From: Arthrobacter sp. StoSoilB5
Lineage (GTDB): Bacteria > Actinomycetota > Actinomycetes > Actinomycetales > Micrococcaceae
Reading direction: 5' to 3'
DNA length: 64,000 bases
NCBI RefSeq assembly: GCF_019977235.1
Contig: NZ_AP024646.1
Location: 1 to 64,000, forward strand
In this document: positions 47,733 through 57,638 of the stretch, piece after piece
How positions within the stretch are numbered: the stretch's first letter is position 1
Layout: every line of letters starts with the position of its first letter
Position numbers and translations under genes: made by a program
The notes under the pieces: model-generated
What the model was told of the DNA's origin: nothing
Databases searched by the model: none
Seen by the model: only the letters and a program-made list of their open reading frames with translations

Positions 47733-49493
47733 ATGCGCAAGGTCCTGATTGCGAACCGCGGAGAAATTGCCGTCCGAGTAGCCCGTGCCTGCGATGACGC
47801 CGGCATTTCGTCCGTGGCCGTCTACGCGGACATCGACGCCGACGCAATGCACGTGGCTGCCGCCGATGAAGCCTATAGCCTGGGTGGAAACAGCCCCGCT
47901 GAGACGTACTTGAACGTTGGGAAACTGCTCGCCGTTGCCGAACGGTCGGGAGCTGACGCCGTCCACCCCGGGTACGGTTTCCTTTCCGAGAACGCGGACT
48001 TTGCGCAAGCAGTGCTCGACGCCGGACTTGAGTGGATCGGTCCCTCGCCGGAGTCGATCCGCCAGTTGGGCAACAAGATCACGGCCCGCGAGATAGCTGT
48101 CCGTGCGGGTGCCCCTCTTGTGGCCGGAAGTGATGGACCAGTTGCCACTGCTGCTGAAGCCCGTGCCTTTGCCGAGGAACACGGACTCCCGGTGGCCATC
48201 AAGGCTGCCTTTGGCGGGGGTGGCCGCGGGCTCAAAGTGGTCCGCGAGCTCGTCGAGGTAGAGGAAGCTTTTGATTCCGCTGTGCGCGAGGCCGTGGTGG
48301 CTTTCGGGCGCGGCGAGTGCTTCGTGGAGCAGTACCTTGACCGGCCCCGGCACGTGGAGGCCCAGGTGGTCGCCGACGTCCACGGCAACGTGGTGGTAGT
48401 GGGAACCCGCGACTGCTCGCTCCAGCGCCGCCACCAGAAGCTCGTGGAGGAAGCTCCGGCGCCCTTCCTGAGTGACTCCCAGCAACAGCAGATCTACGAT
48501 GCCGCCAAGGCAATCGTCCGCGAGGCCGGCTACTACGGTGCCGGAACCGTTGAATTCCTGGTCTCGGCCGATGGCGCCGTGGCCTTCCTGGAGGTGAACA
48601 CCCGCCTGCAGGTGGAGCACCCGATTACCGAGGAAACGGCCGGGATCGACCTCGTCCAGGAACAGTTCCGTATCGCAGCCGGCTTGCCCTTGAGCATTAC
48701 CGAGGACCCGTCCCCGCGCGGGCATTCCTTTGAATTCCGCATCAACGCCGAGGACGTTGGCCGCGGCTTCCTGCCTTCTCCCGGCACCGTAGTTTCGTTC
48801 CAAGCGCCCACGGGTCCCGGAATTCGCCTGGACACCGGCGTGCGCCCGGGCTCGTACATAGCGCCACAGTTCGATTCGCTCCTGGCCAAATTGATTGTCA
48901 CGGGTGCCGACCGGCAGCAAGCCCTGCGCCGCGCACGGCGTGCTCTGGCCGAAATGGAGATCACTGGACTGGCCACCGTTTTGCCGTTCCACCGCGCGGT
49001 GGTGGAGTCCGCTGATTTCACCTCCGTGGCTGGGCTGCGCGTCCACACGCGTTGGATCGAGACAGACTTCGCGGATCAGATCCCGGTTGATCCGGAGTAC
49101 AACGTGGTTGCCCCAAGCGGGACGCGCCGCACCATCACTGTGGACGTCGACGGCAAGCGGCTTGCTGTAGGACTTCCGGCGGACCTGTTGGACGGCTGGG
49201 CACGGTCCGGGCAGGGTCTTCCCGCGGCTTCGGACGTGACAGGACTGCCGGCTTCAGACGCCGGTGAGGCTGCCGTGTCCGAGAGCGCCTTGGTGTCCAA
49301 CATGGCGGGAACAGTTGTGAAGTGGCTCGTCGAACCAGGAGCCGAGGTGTCTGCCGGTGATCCGTTGGTGGTCCTCGAAGCCATGAAGATGGAAACCCAG
49401 GTCACCGCACATCGCGGGGGCACACTCTCCTCCGTTCTGTCGGCTGCCGGTGGAGTGGTGACGGCGGGCGCTGTGCTGGCGCACATCGATTAG
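47733..49493 (+). CDS. Biotin carboxylase fused to a biotin carboxyl carrier domain
   Basis: A 586-residue protein combining an ATP-grasp biotin carboxylase (about 1-450; [51 protein letters not shown]) and a C-terminal biotinyl domain with EAMKMET (biotinylated lysine K552). No carboxyltransferase of acyl-CoA type is nearby. The preceding genes encode KipI/KipA domains, which are homologous to the carboxyltransferase of urea carboxylase, so a split amide or lactam carboxylase is plausible. Confidence 0.9.
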   Translation: MRKVLIANRGEIAVRVARACDDAGISSVAVYADIDADAMHVAAADEAYSLGGNSPAETYLNVGKLLAVAERSGADAVHPGYGFLSENADFAQAVLDAGLEWIGPSPESIRQLGNKITAREIAVRAGAPLVAGSDGPVATAAEARAFAEEHGLPVAIKAAFGGGGRGLKVVRELVEVEEAFDSAVREAVVAFGRGECFVEQYLDRPRHVEAQVVADVHGNVVVVGTRDCSLQRRHQKLVEEAPAPFLSDSQQQQIYDAAKAIVREAGYYGAGTVEFLVSADGAVAFLEVNTRLQVEHPITEETAGIDLVQEQFRIAAGLPLSITEDPSPRGHSFEFRINAEDVGRGFLPSPGTVVSFQAPTGPGIRLDTGVRPGSYIAPQFDSLLAKLIVTGADRQQALRRARRALAEMEITGLATVLPFHRAVVESADFTSVAGLRVHTRWIETDFADQIPVDPEYNVVAPSGTRRTITVDVDGKRLAVGLPADLLDGWARSGQGLPAASDVTGLPASDAGEAAVSESALVSNMAGTVVKWLVEPGAEVSAGDPLVVLEAMKMETQVTAHRGGTLSSVLSAAGGVVTAGAVLAHID

Positions 49494-49585
49494 ACCGGCT
49501 GGCTTGACTCATCCCGTCCTGGGCAAATCCCGGGCGTGGGCTGGGCGGTCGCTAACCCGCTATTTCGTTGTTCGGCAGCAACGGA

Positions 49586-50842
49586 TTAGCGGCCAAGCAA
49601 CGAGGTTGCGGCTCCCAAAATGTTGTCGAGTAGGCCGTTGCGGAACTTGCCGCTGGGATCGTGGGTGACGGCAAGGCTGCAGAAGTCCTCGAAGCGTGGG
49701 TAGAGCGTGGCGAAGTCGTACAGGCCTGGCGTGAAGAGCTTTCCCCAGTGTGGCCTCGCGCCGAAGGGACGCAGTGCTTCCTCGAGTTCGGGGAGTACCG
49801 CCTCCACCTCGGCCTGCAGCGGCTTCCATGTGAAGTGCAGTGCAACGCTTTGCTGGTGGTAGAACGGGCTGAGCCAGAACTCGTCGGCGGCTACTGTGCG
49901 GATTTCGGAGATAAACAGCAGAGGTGCCAGCTTGTCAGCGAGTTCACGCACAGCCTCCAGGGCAGCCGGGGCTTGGTCCAGTGGCAGGAGGAACTCGCTC
50001 TGGAGTTCCTCACCATTGCTCGGCGTGAATTCATGGCGGAAGTGGGGCAGCCGGTCCAGCCATTTGCCGGGCTCGTCCAGTTGACCCGTGCAGTTCTCGG
50101 CTGACATGCCGGGCAGCGGATGGAGCGCGGCCGTAGGCGCGGTGGCACCGAAGAGGTCAGGCAGGGCTGGCTCGGAATCCAGGGCTTTGAACCACACCTG
50201 CGGGATGGCGTCGCCGGTGTAGTTGGTGAAGAAGCTGACGCTGTACGCGGCCGAGGCGATGCTCGTGAAATCGGCCAGCGCCCGGTCCCACGGCAATTCC
50301 GTGAGCACGCGCTGCCGCATTTGATAGCTCGGCCGGACAGCCAATTCCAGTCCCGTGGCAATGCCCAGAGCGCCGACTCCTACTACGCTGGCCGGGAACT
50401 CGTCGTCGTCCTCGGTGAGCGTCACCAGCTCGCCGTTTGCACGCACCAGGTCAATGCTCACGACGGCGCCAGCCAGGGAGGGATTGTTGACCCCACTGCC
50501 GTGCGTTCCGGTTTGGATAGCGCCGGCCACGGAGATGTGGGGGAGCGATGCGAGGTTGTGGATGGCGTAACCCTGCTCTTCAATCGCCCGGCACAGGGCG
50601 CCATAGCTGGTTCCCCCGCTGACTTTGACGGTTCCCTTGTCCTTGTTGAGGACAACTTCCTGGGGCAATGCATCCAGGAGAACGTGTGTGCCATCGGTGT
50701 CCGCCACTTTGTTGAAAGAGTGGCGGGAACCGAGGGCCTTGATCCGGGGCGCGTTGGCCACAAGGGCGCGCAGCTGGTCCACCGACGTGGGCCGCTGGAC
50801 TTCCGCGGACGAGTACTCGAGGTTTCCTGCCCAGTTCTTCAT
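49586..50842 (-). CDS. Alditol/xylitol oxidase-type FAD oxidase
   Basis: A 418-residue oxidase. The FAD-binding region begins at KNWAGNLEYSSAEVQRP, with covalent-flavin His H41 in KALGSRHSFN, and continues with GGTSYGALC and GTHGSGV. The C-terminal ALO domain has HFTWKP and RPHWGK. Length and motifs match alditol oxidase (AldO), which converts xylitol or sorbitol to the aldose with H2O2. The frame runs to 51409, but the part beyond 50842 overlaps the divergent regulator and was rejected. Confidence 0.87.
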   Translation of the reverse strand: MKNWAGNLEYSSAEVQRPTSVDQLRALVANAPRIKALGSRHSFNKVADTDGTHVLLDALPQEVVLNKDKGTVKVSGGTSYGALCRAIEEQGYAIHNLASLPHISVAGAIQTGTHGSGVNNPSLAGAVVSIDLVRANGELVTLTEDDDEFPASVVGVGALGIATGLELAVRPSYQMRQRVLTELPWDRALADFTSIASAAYSVSFFTNYTGDAIPQVWFKALDSEPALPDLFGATAPTAALHPLPGMSAENCTGQLDEPGKWLDRLPHFRHEFTPSNGEELQSEFLLPLDQAPAALEAVRELADKLAPLLFISEIRTVAADEFWLSPFYHQQSVALHFTWKPLQAEVEAVLPELEEALRPFGARPHWGKLFTPGLYDFATLYPRFEDFCSLAVTHDPSGKFRNGLLDNILGAATSLLGR

Positions 50843-50882
50843 TGAATGATCTTCCCACTTGGCTACTTGCTGGCTCCCGTAA

Positions 50883-50898
50883 TTGTTAACGTTCACAA
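50883..50898. promoter_or_regulatory. LacI-type operator between alditol oxidase and its regulator
   Basis: TTGTTAACGTTCACAA, a near-perfect palindrome with a central AACGTT core typical of LacI-family operators. It is in the 129-base gap between the divergent starts of the oxidase (50842) and the LacI gene (50972). Confidence 0.72.
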
Positions 50899-50971
50899 CT
50901 AATTGCGTCAAGAGGTGTCCAACTGGTTGAAGATAGAGTTCAAGAAATCCGACGTCTATCAGGAGCAGCAC

Positions 50972-51976
50972 GTGAGCAAGGGATCCAAGCCCACTATCCG
51001 GGATGTGGCGGCGGCGGCGGACGTATCCCTGACGACCGTTTCCTATGTGCTTTCGGGGCGTCATGGGGGCACCACGCGGATCAGCCAGCCCACGCAGGAT
51101 CGGGTTCTGGCGGCCGTCAAGGAGCTGGGCTACGTTCCCAATCAGGCGGCGCGCGGCATGCGGCGTGGCAAGACCGATGTTGTTGCGGTGGCAATCGGCA
51201 ACCTGGAATGGCCGTGGGATCGCGCCTTGGCGGCAGCGGCGGCACGGATCCTCCCGCAGCACGGCTACCAGCCTGTGATCCTTTTGGGTGAGGACTGGAG
51301 AAAATTCATGATGTCCGGCGGTGCTGATGGCGTCATCATCGGCTACTTCCCGGAAGCCACTGCCGAGGATGAAACCGTCACCGAACTGGCCCGCCGGGGT
51401 GTCGCCCAAGTGGTGATTTCAGGAACCATGAAGCCAGCCGGATTTGACGTCCTTGCTCCCGAATCCGAGGCAGGGCTGGAGGAGGGCATGGACTTCCTTG
51501 CGGCGTCACACCGCCGGATCGCTTGTATTCGCCGGGCGGCGCCTGCGGGCAGGGTCAAGAGTCGTTTTGCGGCGTATGCTGCCGGACTGGAAAGGGCGGG
51601 CATACCGCTGGACGAATCCCTTGTCCGCACCTCCCAGCATCGGCCGGATATCGCGTATCAGTCTGCCCTTGAGTTGCTCCAGCTACCGGACCGGCCCACG
51701 GCCATCCTTTGCACTGACGATATGGAAGCCCTTCAGACGATCCGCGCGGCCTACCGACTGGGACTTCGCGTACCGGAGGACATCCAAATCGTCGGCGTCG
51801 GGAATTCCACGGAGGGCCAGGAATACGATCCGCCGTTGACCACAGTGGGTCCGGATCCTATCTTCGAGAAGGTGGTCAGGATGCTCCTGGACCGCCTTGC
51901 CGGAGCAACTCCGCCCGAGGGCGTCCGCCTCCCGTCACCGTGGACACTCCATCGGCGCGGCACCACCCGGGGTTAG
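50972..51976 (+). CDS. LacI-family transcriptional regulator
   Basis: A 334-residue repressor. The HTH and hinge (about 8-60) include TIRDVAAAADVSLTTVSYVLS and GYVPNQAARGMRRG. The periplasmic-binding-like domain follows (DRALAAAAARILPQHGYQP, PTAILCTDDMEALQTIRAA). The GTG at 50972 has AGGAG upstream. Divergent from the alditol oxidase gene, with an operator between, so a polyol is the likely effector. Confidence 0.9.
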   Translation: MSKGSKPTIRDVAAAADVSLTTVSYVLSGRHGGTTRISQPTQDRVLAAVKELGYVPNQAARGMRRGKTDVVAVAIGNLEWPWDRALAAAAARILPQHGYQPVILLGEDWRKFMMSGGADGVIIGYFPEATAEDETVTELARRGVAQVVISGTMKPAGFDVLAPESEAGLEEGMDFLAASHRRIACIRRAAPAGRVKSRFAAYAAGLERAGIPLDESLVRTSQHRPDIAYQSALELLQLPDRPTAILCTDDMEALQTIRAAYRLGLRVPEDIQIVGVGNSTEGQEYDPPLTTVGPDPIFEKVVRMLLDRLAGATPPEGVRLPSPWTLHRRGTTRG

Positions 51977-51992
51977 CTGGATCCCGGGGGCG

Positions 51993-52985
51993 CTAGTCCT
52001 TCAGCGGGCGGCGAGCCAGCCAAGCAGCCACTATTGCGCCCGAGATGTTATGCCACAGCGAGAACACGGCCGACGGCAGCGCTGCCAGCGGGCTGAAATG
52101 TGCGGTGGCCAGCGTCGCGGCCAAACCCGAGTTCTGCATGCCGACCTCGAATGCCAGGGCGCGGCGGGCCTTGTCGTCGAGGCGGCCGAGCTTACCGGCC
52201 AGGTAACCCAGGCCCAGCCCAAAGCCATTGTGGAGGACGACTGCCAGGAACACGATGGCACCGGCGGCAACGATCTTGCTGGCGCTGCCAGCCACCACGA
52301 CCGCCACGATCAGTGAAATCACGACGGCGGAAGCCCAGGGAAGTGCCGGCAGCACCTTAGCGACGAGCCTCGAGAGGAACAGCCGGGCGAGCAGGCCTGC
52401 GATCACCGGAAGCAACACGGTTTTCACGATGTCCAGCACCATGGCACCAGCATCAATGTGCAGGAACGAACCGGCCAAGAGGAGGGTCAGTGCCGGTGTG
52501 ACGATGGGAGCGATCAGGGTGGAAACCGAGGCAACAGCGACGGACAGGGCTACGTCGCCCTTGGCCAGGAACGCCATCACGTTGGACGCCGTACCGGAGG
52601 GTGCGCAGCCCACAAGGATAAGGCCAACAGCGAGCTCGGGCTGTAGTTGAAGCAGGACGGCAATCAACCAGCCCGCTCCAGGCATGATCACGTAGTGGGC
52701 CACGATGCCGAGTGCCACCGCCCACGGTCGACGCGCCACGGAAGCGAAGTCGGGCGGCGTCAGCGTGAGGCCCATGCAGAACATGATGACACCGAGCAAA
52801 TATGGCACGGCGAGGCCCATGGGCTTGAACAGGTCCGGAAGCAGGAACCCGAGGACCCCAGCCAGCACCACCAGGAGCGGGAAAACCGTCACGGCTATGC
52901 GCGCTATCTTGGCCTCTGCGGCGAGGGCCGCGTTCAGGGGAGGGGCTGACTCTGTTTCCGTCTGGGAATTCGTTGCCTCAAGCAT
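51993..52985 (-). CDS. Bile acid:sodium symporter (BASS) family transporter
   Basis: A 330-residue membrane protein with about nine to ten helices. The BASS signatures FCMGLTLTPPDFASV and LVGCAPSGTASNVMA are clear. Substrates in this family range from bile acids to pantoate or pyruvate; none can be named here. It ends 16 bases from the LacI gene, convergent. Confidence 0.88.
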   Translation of the reverse strand: MLEATNSQTETESAPPLNAALAAEAKIARIAVTVFPLLVVLAGVLGFLLPDLFKPMGLAVPYLLGVIMFCMGLTLTPPDFASVARRPWAVALGIVAHYVIMPGAGWLIAVLLQLQPELAVGLILVGCAPSGTASNVMAFLAKGDVALSVAVASVSTLIAPIVTPALTLLLAGSFLHIDAGAMVLDIVKTVLLPVIAGLLARLFLSRLVAKVLPALPWASAVVISLIVAVVVAGSASKIVAAGAIVFLAVVLHNGFGLGLGYLAGKLGRLDDKARRALAFEVGMQNSGLAATLATAHFSPLAALPSAVFSLWHNISGAIVAAWLARRPLKD

Positions 52986-53074
52986 TCATCCATGCTCACA
53001 CTTAGCATTCAAGCCGGACGACTTCGTTACATCCTCACGGGCGTATATGTCAGACATCCGTCGTCTCGGTTGGG

Positions 53075-54571
53075 TTAGCCGTTCAGCTTGCCTGCGAGCC
53101 GCTCACGCATTCGGATACTCGCCTCGTTGAGGCCAATGAACTCCACCTCGCGCCCGTGGTTGCGGTATTTCTCAGTGACCGAATCCAACACTGCGATGGT
53201 CGAAGCGTCCCAGATGTGCGAGTTGTGAAGATCGATCACCACCCGATCTATGCCGTCCGAAGAATCCTTTGCATAGTCGAACTGGGTGTACAGATCATTG
53301 GACGAAGCGAAGAAGAGTTCGCCGTCCACCGTGTACGTGGCCACCGTTTCACCGTTTAGCTCCAGTTCCGTCCGCTCGACAGTCGCGAAGTGCGCAACGC
53401 GCCGGGCAAACAGCACCATCGCGGTCAAAACGCCGACGCCGACACCCACCGCCAGATTGTGCGTCGCCACCACAGCGGCAACGGTGACGAGCATAACGGC
53501 GGTTTCCGATTTGGGCAGCCGCTTCAACGTGGACAGGCGAATAGAGTGCCATTCGAAGGTGATCAGGGAAACGAAGATCATCACCGCAACAAGGGCCGCC
53601 ATGGGAATCATGCCCACCACATCGCCAAGGACAACCACCAAGACCAGCAGGAAGGCGCCGGCCAGGAATGTTGAGAGCCGGCTCCGTGCGCCGGATCCCT
53701 TGACGTTGATCATTGTTTGTCCGATCACCGCACAACCACCCAGGCCACCAAGGAACCCTGTGACGATGTTGGCCACCCCCTGGCCCCAGGAAACCCTTGT
53801 TTTATTGGATCGCGTGTCCGTGATGTCGTCCACGAGCTTGGCCGTCAGAAGTGACTCCAACAGTCCAACGAGGGCCATGGACAGCGCGAAGGGCGCGATG
53901 GTCTGGAACGTCTCCAGGTTCAGTGGGACATCGGGCAGGAAGAATCCTGGCAGGCTGTGGGGAAGTTCGCCTTTGTCACTGACCGTAGGAACGTCGATGT
54001 GCCCCAGAACGGTGACCAAGGTGATGACCACGATCGCTACGAGCGGCGCGGGAATGGCCGTGGTCAGCCGGGGTAGGCCAAAGACCATGACCAATCCCAC
54101 GGCAACTATCGGATAGACCATCCAGGGGACATTGAAGAGTTCGGGCATCTGCGAGATGAACACCAGAATTGCCAGTGCGTTCACGAATCCGATCATCACC
54201 GAGCGCGGAATGAACCGCATGAGCCGCGTGACGCCGAGGACGGCAAGGATGATCTGGAAGACACCAGCCAGGATGATCGTGGCAATCAAGTAGTTGAGCC
54301 CGTGCTCCTTCATCACGGGAGCGATGACCAGGGCCACGGCACCCGTCGCCGCGGAGATCATGGCTGGACGACCACCCACAACGGCAGTCACCACGCCCAT
54401 GGTGAAGGAAGCGAACAGTCCAACCCGGGGATCCACGCCTGCGATGATCGAGAACGCAATGGCCTCCGGAATGAGCGCCAGTGCCACAACCAGTCCCGCA
54501 AGGGATTCCGTCAGCAGGCGGCGGGGCGAGCGGAAGGTCGCCCGCAGTGACATGAGTTGCTCGGGTGTCAT
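53075..54571 (-). CDS. SulP-family anion transporter with STAS domain
   Basis: A 498-residue SulP transporter. Membrane part: SLAGLVVALALIPEAIAFSI, GGRPAMISAATGAVALV and SMALVGLLESLLTAKLVDD. A C-terminal STAS domain (about 400-498) has the conserved DLHNSHIWDASTIAVLD. The substrate is likely sulfate or bicarbonate. The ATG at 54571 lies eight bases after the stop of the RelA/SpoT-domain gene on the same strand, so the two are probably co-transcribed. Confidence 0.88.
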   Translation of the reverse strand: MTPEQLMSLRATFRSPRRLLTESLAGLVVALALIPEAIAFSIIAGVDPRVGLFASFTMGVVTAVVGGRPAMISAATGAVALVIAPVMKEHGLNYLIATIILAGVFQIILAVLGVTRLMRFIPRSVMIGFVNALAILVFISQMPELFNVPWMVYPIVAVGLVMVFGLPRLTTAIPAPLVAIVVITLVTVLGHIDVPTVSDKGELPHSLPGFFLPDVPLNLETFQTIAPFALSMALVGLLESLLTAKLVDDITDTRSNKTRVSWGQGVANIVTGFLGGLGGCAVIGQTMINVKGSGARSRLSTFLAGAFLLVLVVVLGDVVGMIPMAALVAVMIFVSLITFEWHSIRLSTLKRLPKSETAVMLVTVAAVVATHNLAVGVGVGVLTAMVLFARRVAHFATVERTELELNGETVATYTVDGELFFASSNDLYTQFDYAKDSSDGIDRVVIDLHNSHIWDASTIAVLDSVTEKYRNHGREVEFIGLNEASIRMRERLAGKLNG

Positions 54572-54578
54572 GGCGTCC

Positions 54579-55685
54579 TTACAGTGCGGTCTGGCGGTAA
54601 CGCTCAATCTGCTTAAGACGCCGCTGGAGGCTGTCGCGCCGCGGGTGCGGAACGACGTCGGGCGCCTCAGCGGTGAGGTCGATGTGTTCGGTTCCGTATT
54701 GCCACAGCAGCAGGTCGTCCAGGAGACGGTCGGGGCCGGGAGAATAGCGGTGGTCCAGGGCTTTGCGGACCTCGGTGATCCGGTTTGCACTAAGCAGCCC
54801 GGCAAGTTCCACGGTTTTGGTGAGTCCGTGGGCCGCAAGGAGTTCGGCAGCCCAGCCCCAGTCGTCATCAACTTTTCGGTCAACGTGAGGCAGGAGCGTA
54901 CGCCACACGTCCCGAACGCGGTTGGGAGTCAGTGGCGAGGCGCCCTCTCCCTCCAGGTCCCAATAGCCTCGGACTTCTTCGTAACGCTCGTGGAGGTCGG
55001 CGAAGGCGCTCTCCACGGTTTCCAACATGGCCGCAGTGGCGGTGAACTGGCGATCGAAATGTGGCGTCCAGGCGCGTGGATCCTCCGCCTTGAACCGGAT
55101 ATCGTGCTCGATCTCGCTCCAGGCGTGCGCAAAGACGGTGCGGATCTGGCACTCGAAGAAGTAGCTGCCGTTGGCGGGCATGTCCGGATTGAACACGTGC
55201 TGGTATTCCTTGACGGCCTCGTTCTGGATGGTGCGAAGGATGAGGTGCCGGCTGGAGTATCCGTACGTGCCCGATTCGATGGAGCCGATGTCCTTTTCAC
55301 GGTCTCCCCGGCAATCGAAGAGCTGGCGTTGCCGCTTGATGATGTTGGCCACGGCAGCGTTCTCGGCTGGCAGCTTGGTGATGACGCGGATGCCCACCAT
55401 GTCGTTCAAAGTGCGGAACGGGTCAGGGAACTTGAGGATGCGAGGGCCGCCCGGCTCCAAGGGATCATCCGTGCGGGAAATTTTTTCGCGGAACGACTCC
55501 ACCGTTTTGGTTCGCCCAGTGACGAACAGGGGAGTGACCTCGGCGTCGTTAAGCATGTCCCGCAAGGTCAGCAACACATCCCGCGTGACCCGCTTCAGGG
55601 CAGGGCGAACACGCTCATAAAGCGCCACGTTCGCATTCACTGCATCGCGCTGGTCCTGGTCCAGGCTGTCCCAATTGCTTGCCAT
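54579..55685 (-). CDS. RelA/SpoT-domain (p)ppGpp synthetase-like protein
   Basis: A 368-residue protein with a nucleotidyltransferase of the RelA/SpoT synthetase type. Visible motifs: FVTGRTKTVESFREKI, NDMVGIRVI, GYSSRHLIL and the CQIRT...HAWSEIEHDIRFK block that closes the active site. No hydrolase, TGS or ACT domain is present, so it is a stand-alone alarmone synthetase of the larger kind. The C-terminal 150 residues are helical and unassigned. Downstream, same strand, is the sulfate-type transporter. Confidence 0.85.
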   Translation of the reverse strand: MASNWDSLDQDQRDAVNANVALYERVRPALKRVTRDVLLTLRDMLNDAEVTPLFVTGRTKTVESFREKISRTDDPLEPGGPRILKFPDPFRTLNDMVGIRVITKLPAENAAVANIIKRQRQLFDCRGDREKDIGSIESGTYGYSSRHLILRTIQNEAVKEYQHVFNPDMPANGSYFFECQIRTVFAHAWSEIEHDIRFKAEDPRAWTPHFDRQFTATAAMLETVESAFADLHERYEEVRGYWDLEGEGASPLTPNRVRDVWRTLLPHVDRKVDDDWGWAAELLAAHGLTKTVELAGLLSANRITEVRKALDHRYSPGPDRLLDDLLLWQYGTEHIDLTAEAPDVVPHPRRDSLQRRLKQIERYRQTAL

Positions 55686-55795
55686 GCCCCCAGCTTACGG
55701 GGCGGGTCTGACACTGGAGCGGGCCACCCGCCGTCGGGGTGCCCCTAGCCAAAGTTGCGGGACGTCACGATAGGCTCGGTACAAAGGAGGGCGCA

Positions 55796-56617
55796 ATGTT
55801 GCGGCACAAGTACAGCTACGGCGAACACCCCAGTCAGTGGGGCGAACTCTTCATACCTGAACCGAACAACGGAAACCATCGCGGCGCGTCACCTGTCGCG
55901 GGTGGTGTCGCAGTTGTGATCCACGGCGGCTATTGGCGTTCACAGTACGGCGCCGAGCTCGGTGAGCCCCTGGCCCGCGACCTCGCGGCACATGGAATTA
56001 CCGCCTGGAATCTTGAATACCGGCGGGCCGGCAACGGCGGTGGTTGGCCCCATACCTTCGAAGATATTCTGGCCGGCATTGACCATCTCGCCGAAATCGC
56101 CGAAAAGCACGAGCTCCACCTGGGCAAGGTGGTGGCCTTAGGCCACTCCGCCGGGGGTCATCTGGCTGTGTGGGCGGCCGGACGGCAGCGCCTTTCAGCC
56201 ATCGGAACGCCCGACGCCGACCGCCAGCTCGTGCGGGGACCCGAGGATAACGCCGTCCATCTAACGGGCGTCGTCAGCCAGTCCGGCCTCCTGGACCTTG
56301 CCGCCGCGGAAAAACTGAATCTCAGCAACGGTGCTGTCTGCAACCTCATGGGCGGTGATTCCGCCAGATACCCCAAGAGGCATAAGTACGCCGATCCCAT
56401 GAGCTCCCTGCCCATTAATGTTCCAGTTTTCGCCGTCCACGCTACGGACGATGAAGACGTTCCTGCCAGCCAGTCCGAGGCCTATGTCGCGGCGGCAACG
56501 GCAGCCGGAAGTGCCGCGCAGCTGCTGCGTGTCCCGGGCGACCATTTCGATCTCATAGACCCCAAGGCCGTGGCCTACAAGAAATGCCGCGAATTGGTGC
56601 AGCGCTTGCTCTCCTGA
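55796..56617 (+). CDS. Alpha/beta hydrolase
   Basis: A 273-residue hydrolase of the kynurenine formamidase-like/feruloyl-esterase-like class. Oxyanion motif HGGYWR, nucleophile elbow GHSAGGHLA, Asp and His of the triad in ATDDEDVP and GDHFDLI. The ATG at 55796 follows AGGAGGG. Divergent from the synthetase gene; not linked to a tryptophan pathway here, so the substrate stays open. Confidence 0.88.
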   Translation: MLRHKYSYGEHPSQWGELFIPEPNNGNHRGASPVAGGVAVVIHGGYWRSQYGAELGEPLARDLAAHGITAWNLEYRRAGNGGGWPHTFEDILAGIDHLAEIAEKHELHLGKVVALGHSAGGHLAVWAAGRQRLSAIGTPDADRQLVRGPEDNAVHLTGVVSQSGLLDLAAAEKLNLSNGAVCNLMGGDSARYPKRHKYADPMSSLPINVPVFAVHATDDEDVPASQSEAYVAAATAAGSAAQLLRVPGDHFDLIDPKAVAYKKCRELVQRLLS

Positions 56618-56658
56618 ATCACTGGTAGGGCCCGCCCTTCCTCTGGCAGAGTGGTCCC

Positions 56659-57600
56659 ATGCTGACTGTGATTGGCGAGGCCTTGGTTGACGTCGTGCAG
56701 CGCCCCAGCGGAATCGAGGCGCACGTTGGTGGCAGTCCGCTCAACGTCGCTGTTGGCTTGGCGCGTTTGGATCACCCCGTGCAGTTCATCGGGCGGTTTG
56801 GCCAGGACGCGTACGGCGATTCCGTTGCCGCGCACCTCCGATCCAGTTCGGTGATGGTTCCCCTTCCGCCCGACGGCAAACCCACCAGCGTGGCCACCGC
56901 ACTGATCGACGACGACGGCGCCGCCACCTACACCTTCGACCTCACCTGGGACTTGCCGGGCCTTGCGGAGCGGTTGCCGCTCATGCTGCAGGGCGCCACC
57001 TTGCTGCATACGGGTTCGATAGCCACCGCTTTGGAGCCCGGGGCCGCGGCCGTGCTTGCCGCCGTCGAGCATGCCCACCCGGGCTGCACCATCAGTTTCG
57101 ACCCCAACTGCCGTCCCAGCATCATCACCGACCGCGAGTACGCACGAAGGCAGGCCGAACGCTTCGTGGTGCTCTCCGACGTCGTCAAGGCCTCTGACGA
57201 AGACCTCGAATGGCTGTACCCGGGCGTCGACCCACTGGAATCGGCTCGGCGCTGGTTGTCTTTGGGCGGTACAGGAGGCCCCGCGCTGGTGGTGGTGACG
57301 CGGGGCGCGCGTGGACCGTGGGGAACGACAGCCACCGGAGAGACCCAGGTGCCGGCGCCTTCCGTGACGGTCGTAGACACCGTTGGTGCCGGCGATTCGT
57401 TCATGGCGGGATTGCTGTCCGCGATCGTTGACCGCGGGCTGGACGGCGCGCAAAACCGCGGGGCACTGAGGGCCATGCCGGCCGAAACCCTGGCCGCAAT
57501 CATGGACCATGCGACCCGTGCCGCCGCCGTCACGGTGTCCCGGGCCGGAGCCAATCCGCCCACGCGGGCTGAGCTGAACCACCGTGCTGTTGCCAGTTAA
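56659..57600 (+). CDS. PfkB-family carbohydrate kinase
   Basis: A 313-residue sugar kinase. The N-terminal signature is IGEALVDVVQ and GGSPLNVAVGLARL; the anion hole and catalytic Asp are in DTVGAGDSFMAGLL. Likely a fructokinase or ribokinase relative. It begins 42 bases after the hydrolase, in the same direction. Confidence 0.9.
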   Translation: MLTVIGEALVDVVQRPSGIEAHVGGSPLNVAVGLARLDHPVQFIGRFGQDAYGDSVAAHLRSSSVMVPLPPDGKPTSVATALIDDDGAATYTFDLTWDLPGLAERLPLMLQGATLLHTGSIATALEPGAAAVLAAVEHAHPGCTISFDPNCRPSIITDREYARRQAERFVVLSDVVKASDEDLEWLYPGVDPLESARRWLSLGGTGGPALVVVTRGARGPWGTTATGETQVPAPSVTVVDTVGAGDSFMAGLLSAIVDRGLDGAQNRGALRAMPAETLAAIMDHATRAAAVTVSRAGANPPTRAELNHRAVAS

Positions 57601-57638
57601 AACTCTAGCCGGGAAGACCGGCCGATTGGAGGTGCACC

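Noticed and set aside
47703..49046. 447-residue minus-strand frame over the biotin carboxylase
   Set aside because: Shadow of a gene with complete carboxylase motifs.
50843..51409. In-frame N-terminal extension of the alditol oxidase
   Set aside because: It is antisense to the LacI gene and lies beyond the normal AldO N-terminus.
56575..57582. 335-residue minus-strand frame over the PfkB kinase
   Set aside because: Antisense to a clear sugar kinase; no recognisable domain.
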